DNA of 13,590 bases from Deltaproteobacteria bacterium (GTDB taxonomy: Bacteria > UBA10199 > SBBF01): positions 1 through 13,590 of the forward strand of contig JACQOY010000127.1 of assembly GCA_016207765.1 (NCBI GenBank), given 5' to 3'. The position numbers were made by a program, and so were the translations under genes. The notes beneath the pieces were generated by a model that did no database searches, was not told where the DNA came from, and saw only the letters and a program-made list of their open reading frames with translations. Of this stretch, positions 6,771-10,898 are shown piece by piece (position 1 is the first letter of the stretch; each line of letters starts with the position of its first letter).

Positions 6771-8948
6771 GTGACAAACGGGCATGCCCGCAAAAGCTGT
6801 TGCCACGAAACAAAGCCGGTTGAAGCGGCAAAAATCCCGCCGGGCGCCGAGTGGACTTGTCCCATGCATCCCGAAGTGATCCGCCCGGGGCCGGGAAATT
6901 GTCCCCTTTGCGGCATGGCTTTGGAGCCGAAAACGGTTTCTGCCGAATCGGAAACAAATCCGGAGTTCCGTTATATGTTACGCCGCTTTTGGGTAAGCCT
7001 TGTCCTTGCCGTTCCGCTTGTCGTCATCGCGATGAGCGATTTTCTGCGCCCCTGGATCGGCCGGCTCGAACTTGCCATCGCCTCGCCGGTGGTGATTTGG
7101 GGGGGATGGCCCTTTTTTGTCCGGGGTGTTCAATCGATCAAAAACAAGAGCCTCAATATGTTCACCCTTATCGGCCTCGGAGTCGGGGCGGCCTATGGAT
7201 ACAGTCTTGTGGCGGTGCTTTTCCCCGGAATTTTTCCCCCCTCTTTCCGCAATGCCGAAGGGCCGGCAACGCCGGTGACGATGGCGGCTGTTTATTTTGA
7301 AGCGGCGGCGGTGATTGTAACGCTGGTTCTTCTGGGTCAGGTGCTGGAACTAAAAGCGCGCAATCAGACGGGTCAGGCGATCAAAAAATTGCTGGGTTTG
7401 GCCCCAAAGACGGCCCGGCGCCTCAAACCCGACGGAACCGAGGAGGATATTCCGCTCAATCTGGTTCATCCGGGTGACTTTTTAAGGATTCGTCCGGGTG
7501 AAAAGGTGCCGGTCGATGGCGTAGTGACCGAAGGGATCGGTTCAGTGGATGAATCAATGGTGACGGGAGAACCGATTCCTGTCACAAAAAAGGAAGGGGA
7601 TCGGGTAATTGGCGCCACGATAAACGGCACCGGATCGCTGGTTATGCGGGCTGAAAAAGTGGGGGCGGATACCCTTTTGGCGCAGATTATCCGGATGGTG
7701 GGTGAGGCCCAACGGAGCCGGGCGCCCATTCAAAAACTGGCGGATGTTGTCTCGGGTTATTTTGTTCCCGCTGTTGTTGGAGTCGCTGTCATCACATTTT
7801 TTGTCTGGGGTCTTGTCGGCCCCGAACCGAGGTTGAGCCATGCGTTGATTAATGCCGTTGCCGTTCTGATCATCGCCTGTCCCTGTGCACTTGGTTTGGC
7901 GACGCCCATGTCGATAATGGCGGCCACAGGCATGGGGGCGACGGTTGGCGTTCTTTTCAGGAACGCCGAAGCGATTGAAACGATGAAGAAGGTGAATATT
8001 CTGGTGGTCGATAAAACGGGGACCTTGACCTTGGGGAAGCCGAGGCTCGTTTCATGTGTGGCCGGTGGCGGCATCGGGGAGAGTGAATTGTTGGGCCTTG
8101 CGGCCAGTGTGGAACGTGCCAGCGAACACCCGCTGGGTGCGGCGATTGCCGCGGGAGCGGCCGAAAAAGGGGTGGGGCTTCAAAAGGTGGAAAATTTCGA
8201 GTCGATTACCGGGAAGGGAGTGAGAGGTCGAATTGCGGGCAAAGCCATTGCGGTGGGCAATAGAAAATTGCTGGAATCTCTTGGGGTGAAGGCCGATTCT
8301 TTTTTTTCTTTGGCGGAGTCGATGAGGACCGAGGGTCAAACGGTGATGTTTGTTGCCATTGATGGAAAGGCGGCGGGCCTTATCGGAGTGGCCGATCCCA
8401 TCAAGGAGACGACGCCGTCTGCGATCGAGAAGATTCACGAAGCGGGGATTCGGATCGTCATGTTGACCGGTGACAACAGGACGACAGCGGAGGTTGTGGC
8501 GAAAAAACTGGGGATCGATGACGTGATGGCGGAGGTCCTTCCCGATCAGAAGGCGGAGGTGGTCAAGAAGTTGCAGAAAGAGGGGCGTTTTGTCGCCATG
8601 GCGGGCGACGGGATCAACGACGCTCCGGCTTTGGCGCAGGCCCAGGTGGGGATTGCCATGGGGACCGGCACCGATATTGCGATGGAAAGCGCCGGTGTTA
8701 CTTTGGTGAAAGGGGACCTCCGGGGTATTGTCCGGGCCCGGTATTTAAGCCGTGCGACGATGCGCAACATCAAACAAAATCTCTTTTTTGCCTTTTTCTA
8801 CAATGCGCTGGGAGTGCCGATTGCGGCGGGAGTCTTGTATCCGTTCTTTGGGATTCTCTTGAGCCCCGTTATTGCCGCGGCGGCAATGAGTTTTTCTTCC
8901 GTTTCGGTGGTGGGAAATGCGTTGCGGTTGGGGCGGATAAAAATTTGA
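6771..8948 (+). CDS. copA: Copper-translocating P1B-type ATPase with N-terminal heavy-metal-binding domain
   Basis: A 725-aa inner-membrane Cu(I) export ATPase when started at GTG 6771. I prefer that start because GGAGG (6761-6765) sits 5 bases before it; in-frame ATGs at 6735 and 6759 lack a ribosome site, and longer frames overlap the divergent HMA gene. The N-terminus has no HMA domain but carries CPMHP (30-34) and CPLCGM (44-49), the Cys/His/Met heavy-metal-binding domain of CopB/SilP-like pumps. Other motifs: TGEP (265-268), CPC in the membrane (370-372), DKTGTLT with phosphorylated D414, the HP dipeptide of SEHPLG (453-454), TGDN, and GDGINDAP (612-619). The last two helices carry YN and M-S-F-S-S, which with CPC mark the P1B-1 (Cu+/Ag+) group. 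It is followed 13 bases later by the LCCL gene. Silver is an alternative substrate. Confidence 0.93.
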   Translation: MTNGHARKSCCHETKPVEAAKIPPGAEWTCPMHPEVIRPGPGNCPLCGMALEPKTVSAESETNPEFRYMLRRFWVSLVLAVPLVVIAMSDFLRPWIGRLELAIASPVVIWGGWPFFVRGVQSIKNKSLNMFTLIGLGVGAAYGYSLVAVLFPGIFPPSFRNAEGPATPVTMAAVYFEAAAVIVTLVLLGQVLELKARNQTGQAIKKLLGLAPKTARRLKPDGTEEDIPLNLVHPGDFLRIRPGEKVPVDGVVTEGIGSVDESMVTGEPIPVTKKEGDRVIGATINGTGSLVMRAEKVGADTLLAQIIRMVGEAQRSRAPIQKLADVVSGYFVPAVVGVAVITFFVWGLVGPEPRLSHALINAVAVLIIACPCALGLATPMSIMAATGMGATVGVLFRNAEAIETMKKVNILVVDKTGTLTLGKPRLVSCVAGGGIGESELLGLAASVERASEHPLGAAIAAGAAEKGVGLQKVENFESITGKGVRGRIAGKAIAVGNRKLLESLGVKADSFFSLAESMRTEGQTVMFVAIDGKAAGLIGVADPIKETTPSAIEKIHEAGIRIVMLTGDNRTTAEVVAKKLGIDDVMAEVLPDQKAEVVKKLQKEGRFVAMAGDGINDAPALAQAQVGIAMGTGTDIAMESAGVTLVKGDLRGIVRARYLSRATMRNIKQNLFFAFFYNALGVPIAAGVLYPFFGILLSPVIAAAAMSFSSVSVVGNALRLGRIKI

Positions 8949-8961
8949 AAGGAGAAAAGTC

Positions 8962-9327
8962 ATGCGGCATGCAAATCTGTTTGTTTTGGTTGTGGTGTTT
9001 CTTGTTTCCATTTCGGCTTGTGCCAAGCCGATTAACGTGTCGTGCACCGACAGCGTCAATTCGCTTCAGAAACTCAGGGAAAAGAGTTTTCCGGTGAATT
9101 GTCCGGTCAATTGCACGAACGGTGCGGTGTGGGGAACCAACAATCTCTTTACCACCGACTCGGCTATTTGCGTGGCGGCCATCCATGAGGGGGTCGTGAC
9201 GGCGGAAGGGGGAATGGTGAAGGTGAAGTTGCTTCCGGGACAGGCCAGTTATGGGGCCGGATCGAAAAACGGGGTTGCCACCCGTTCGTGGGATTCCTAT
9301 GGATCGAGCTTTTCGGTTTCCAAATAG
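8962..9327 (+). CDS. LCCL-domain putative lipoprotein
   Basis: A 121-aa protein with a hydrophobic N-terminal segment (residues 5-19) ending in ISAC, an acceptable lipobox with C20 as the lipidation site; a plain signal peptide is the alternative. The rest is a nearly complete LCCL domain: cysteines C28, C47, C51 and C70 in the family spacing (C..CxxxC..C), VWGTN, TTDSAICVAAIHEGVV, GGMVKVKLLPGQ and a terminal NGVATRSWDSY...FSV. LCCL domains are best known from animal extracellular proteins such as cochlin and Limulus factor C; bacterial members exist but their role is unclear. GGAG (8951-8954) lies 7 bases before the ATG, and the gene starts 13 bases after the copA stop, so it is likely cotranscribed and envelope-located. 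A link to copper is inference from position only. It ends upstream of a strong terminator. Confidence 0.85.
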   Translation: MRHANLFVLVVVFLVSISACAKPINVSCTDSVNSLQKLREKSFPVNCPVNCTNGAVWGTNNLFTTDSAICVAAIHEGVVTAEGGMVKVKLLPGQASYGAGSKNGVATRSWDSYGSSFSVSK

Positions 9328-9400
9328 CGTGTTGTGGATGAGTGCAGGCCCGCCGCAATATTGGTCCCTTGGGGTCGAGTTCTGCAAAATCAGGGCATAA

Positions 9401-9437
9401 AAAAAGGCCTCTCCGCCATAGGCGGAGAGGCCTTTTT
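9401..9437. terminator. Bidirectional intrinsic terminator
   Basis: A perfect 17-bp inverted repeat (9401-9417 with 9421-9437) around a 3-base ATA loop. The arms read AAAAAGGCCTCTCCGCC and its complement, so a GC-rich stem is flanked by A and T tracts that serve as U-tracts in either direction: TTTTT then TTTTGTTTTTT on the + strand, and seven U on the - strand transcript. It lies between convergent genes ending at 9327 (+) and 9459 (-) and should end both. The rest of the 131-base gap (9328-9458) shows nothing else. Confidence 0.95.
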
Positions 9438-9458
9438 CGTTTTGTTTTTTGATCAACC

Positions 9459-9728
9459 TTAGAAATTATTCAGGTTGTTCCTGTAATTTTTCGGCTGGGC
9501 CTGGTTTTCGACCGTCGGCAACTCCGTGCCGCCCAGGCTTCCTTTTTCGGCGTTATCCCGGGCAAAGCGATTTAAGTGTTGCCACCGCTGGGGAACCTCG
9601 GCGCTGGCCCCCATCTGGTTTCCATAGTCCCGTTCCCCATTGACAATCAGGGTCCGATTCATGGGTGAAGCCGCGACCAAGCCGGCAAATCCAACAACAG
9701 CCACAACGGTTAAAATTAGTTTTTTCAT
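9459..9728 (-). CDS. Small exported protein of unknown function (89 aa)
   Basis: Started at ATG 9728-9726 because a strong GGAGGAAA lies 5-6 bases upstream; an in-frame ATG at 9755 has no ribosome site and would put residues before the signal peptide. Residues 1-22 (MKKLILTVVAVVGFAGLVAA then SP) form a clear Sec signal peptide. The mature ~67 residues are polar and Asn/Gln-rich with no cysteine or histidine cluster (GERDYGNQMGASAEVPQRW, then NRFARDNAEKGSLGG, ending NYRNNLNNF). I do not recognise a family. It is the last gene before the bidirectional terminator and lies 75 bases downstream of the Cys-rich protein gene on the same strand. That gap may hold a weak promoter (TTGTTG and TATGTA about 15 bases apart), so cotranscription with the RND operon is possible but uncertain. 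It looks real because of signal peptide, ribosome site and terminator. Confidence 0.7.
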   Translation of the reverse strand: MKKLILTVVAVVGFAGLVAASPMNRTLIVNGERDYGNQMGASAEVPQRWQHLNRFARDNAEKGSLGGTELPTVENQAQPKNYRNNLNNF

Positions 9729-9803
9729 AAAATTTCCTCCAAAAGTTGAATACATAGTGTCACATCGACAACAACAAATTGCAAGGTATTCTTGGACGAA
9801 TTT

Positions 9804-10199
9804 TTAAAGGAGAAAAGACTGTTTGAGGATGTAGAGGGGAGGCGAAGGCCCGTAGCGGACGAACTCCCGCTCCACATTCACGACGCTTGCCGACTGAAAG
9901 ACCAGCGGCAAATGGACGGGAAGGGGTGCTTCCATGTCAAAAAATGAAAGAGGAAGAACCTTGGAGACAAGAAAATTTTGCGACGCGGAATCGCGGTAAA
10001 GACAACAATCCTCCGGCTTTTGCCCGCTTTCATCGGCGCAGTGATGGGGCTTTTTACAGCAATTCATCAGACAGGTTTTATTCTCGCCCGGGGAGTGACA
10101 CAAAAAGGCATAAGAAAACTGGACCGCCAGCGCAATTAGCAGGAAGGGAACTATTTTTTGCATTTTTTTCATTATAGTTATCATACCAGCTTTCATCAT
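9804..10199 (-). CDS. Small Cys-rich exported protein in copper/RND operon
   Basis: About 131 aa from ATG 10199. This start overlaps the TGA of a preceding tiny ORF as TGATG; TTG 10202 and internal ATGs at 10196, 10184, 10172 and 10163 are alternatives, as no strong ribosome site decides. A signal peptide is evident (KKMQKIVPFLLIALAVQFSYA). Seven cysteines cluster right after it: FLC, KTC, NCC, HHC and DCC within about 35 residues, with two adjacent His, a plausible soft-metal site. The C-terminal half is hydrophobic and proline-rich, ending GPSPPLYILKQSFLL. This ending resembles small exported hypothetical proteins I recall beside Cus/Czc-type efflux genes, but I cannot name a family. Position in an RND operon suggests a periplasmic copper-binding or chaperone role; this is inference. 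Confidence 0.65.
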   Translation of the reverse strand: MMKAGMITIMKKMQKIVPFLLIALAVQFSYAFLCHSPGENKTCLMNCCKKPHHCADESGQKPEDCCLYRDSASQNFLVSKVLPLSFFDMEAPLPVHLPLVFQSASVVNVEREFVRYGPSPPLYILKQSFLL

Positions 10200-10270
10200 C
10201 AATTTACAGTATCTCCCACTTCGATTTCCATGATCTTCATCAGTTCCGCAGATGATTTATCTTTCTCCAT
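10199..10270 (-). CDS. Possible small ORF (23 aa) coupled to the Cys-rich protein gene
   Basis: On the - strand an ATG at 10270-10268 opens a 24-codon frame ending in TGA at 10201-10199. The peptide is charged: it begins MEKDKSSAELMKIMEIE and ends VGDTVN. AGGT lies 5-6 bases before the ATG, a modest ribosome site. The stop overlaps the ATG of the next gene (TGATG), the classic geometry of translational coupling. It lies 27 bases after the stop of the DUF2231 gene, so it fits in the operon. It may be a leader peptide that feeds ribosomes to the Cys-rich gene, a micropeptide, or chance. No hydrophobic segment and no Cys or His. Confidence is low because short ORFs arise easily. Confidence 0.35.
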   Translation of the reverse strand: MEKDKSSAELMKIMEIEVGDTVN

Positions 10271-10297
10271 AACTACCTGAAATAACTATGATTAACC

Positions 10298-10828
10298 TTA
10301 ATGCTGATGCCCCTCATGATCGTGATCCCCGTGGGGGGTTTCCTCGTCATTTGTTGCCGGCATCGGCATCGGCATCGGCGCCGGCGCCTCTTCCTTTTTA
10401 ATCCCGATGCCGAATTCATGCCCCAAGCGGCCCCCCAAGTAACCGGTAACGGCAACTGCTGACGATAGAATAAAAAGAAAGATCAGAACAATTTTCCGTC
10501 CACCGATCCACCTCTTTCTTTCGGTAATCAGACTGATGATACTTGCCAGAACAAGCCCCCCGGCAATCGAGAGCCCCAGCGTTTCGTGTTCCTCCATGAT
10601 CTCGCGAGCGATTCCCTCGTGTTCATGGGGAAGATACTCTTCCGCCATCAGTCCGGTTGTGACTGCGGCGATGGCTCCAAGGGTCGCGAGATAGAGCGTG
10701 AAGCGGGAGGCGGCGAACAGCGATTCGTTTTTTCGCCACTGTCCAAGAAGCGCGAAGAGAAGGGAAGCAAGCGTCAGTGCCACCGGAAAATGGACCGTTT
10801 GAAAATGAAAATGGGCTAGTGTTTCCAT
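10298..10828 (-). CDS. DUF2231 membrane protein with Met-Pro repeat and His-rich C-terminal tail
   Basis: A 176-aa protein from ATG 10828, chosen because AAAAGGAG lies 7 bases upstream; a longer frame to 10891 only translates a DNA repeat. About four transmembrane helices are seen (roughly 14-30, 44-60, 83-101 and 111-130). The pattern HFPVALT near the start, the region HEHEGIAREIMEEHETLG, and VTGYLGGRLGHEFGIGI fit the DUF2231 family of predicted membrane proteins. After residue 140 comes a soluble tail: acidic/lysine linker, (Pro-Met)3-Pro, then HGDHDHEGHQH at the very end. Met and His clusters like these bind Cu(I)/Cu(II), and the conserved intramembrane-edge histidines could also bind metal or heme. 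It follows the cusA-like gene by 43 bases, so it is probably in the efflux operon. Family call fairly sure; function unknown. Confidence 0.75.
   Translation of the reverse strand: METLAHFHFQTVHFPVALTLASLLFALLGQWRKNESLFAASRFTLYLATLGAIAAVTTGLMAEEYLPHEHEGIAREIMEEHETLGLSIAGGLVLASIISLITERKRWIGGRKIVLIFLFILSSAVAVTGYLGGRLGHEFGIGIKKEEAPAPMPMPMPATNDEETPHGDHDHEGHQH
10357..10383 (-). repeat. Short in-frame hexanucleotide repeat encoding Pro-Met
   Basis: Three tandem copies of CCGATG (seen as CGGCAT on the + strand), followed by CCG, encode the Pro-Met-Pro-Met-Pro-Met-Pro segment of the DUF2231 protein. Perfect repetition at the DNA level suggests recent slippage, so copy number, and thus the number of tail methionines, may vary between strains. 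Confidence 0.7.
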
Positions 10829-10844
10829 ACAAATTGCTCCTTTT

Positions 10845-10898
10845 GGACATGGTGAGCGTAGTCGAACCATGTCACGGTTCGACAGGCTCACCGTGTCC
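10845..10898. repeat. Interspersed REP-like palindromic element at the cusA 3' end
   Basis: A 54-base imperfect inverted repeat: 10845-10857 pairs with 10886-10898 (13 bp, one G-T), a small internal loop (GTA versus AG) follows, then 10861-10868 pairs with 10876-10883 (8 bp) around a 7-base loop at 10869-10875. The core GAGCCTGTCGAAC (on the - strand) is the type of sequence whose translation, such as EPVE or SLSNH, recurs in unrelated proteins of many environmental genomes. The element contains the last codons and the TGA of the RND gene; that stop lies in the loop. It ends just before the ribosome site of the next gene. Only one copy occurs in this window, so its interspersed nature rests on recollection. 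Confidence 0.7.

Noticed and set aside
6747..6777. MerR/CueR-type promoter with 19-base spacer for the HMA gene
   Set aside because: The spacing fits, but the spacer contains no dyad and the -10 match is not specific; too weak to annotate as an operator.
9729..9755. Upstream ATG for the 89-aa exported protein
   Set aside because: No ribosome site there, and it would place residues before a well-formed MKK signal peptide that has GGAGGAAA in front.
10357..10383. Direct repeats as a possible CRISPR array
   Set aside because: They are contiguous 6-base units without spacers, in frame inside a coding region.
10829..10891. N-terminal extension of the DUF2231 protein (starting MSLSNRDMVRLRSP)
   Set aside because: It is a translation of the palindromic repeat; a strong Shine-Dalgarno supports the start at 10828.
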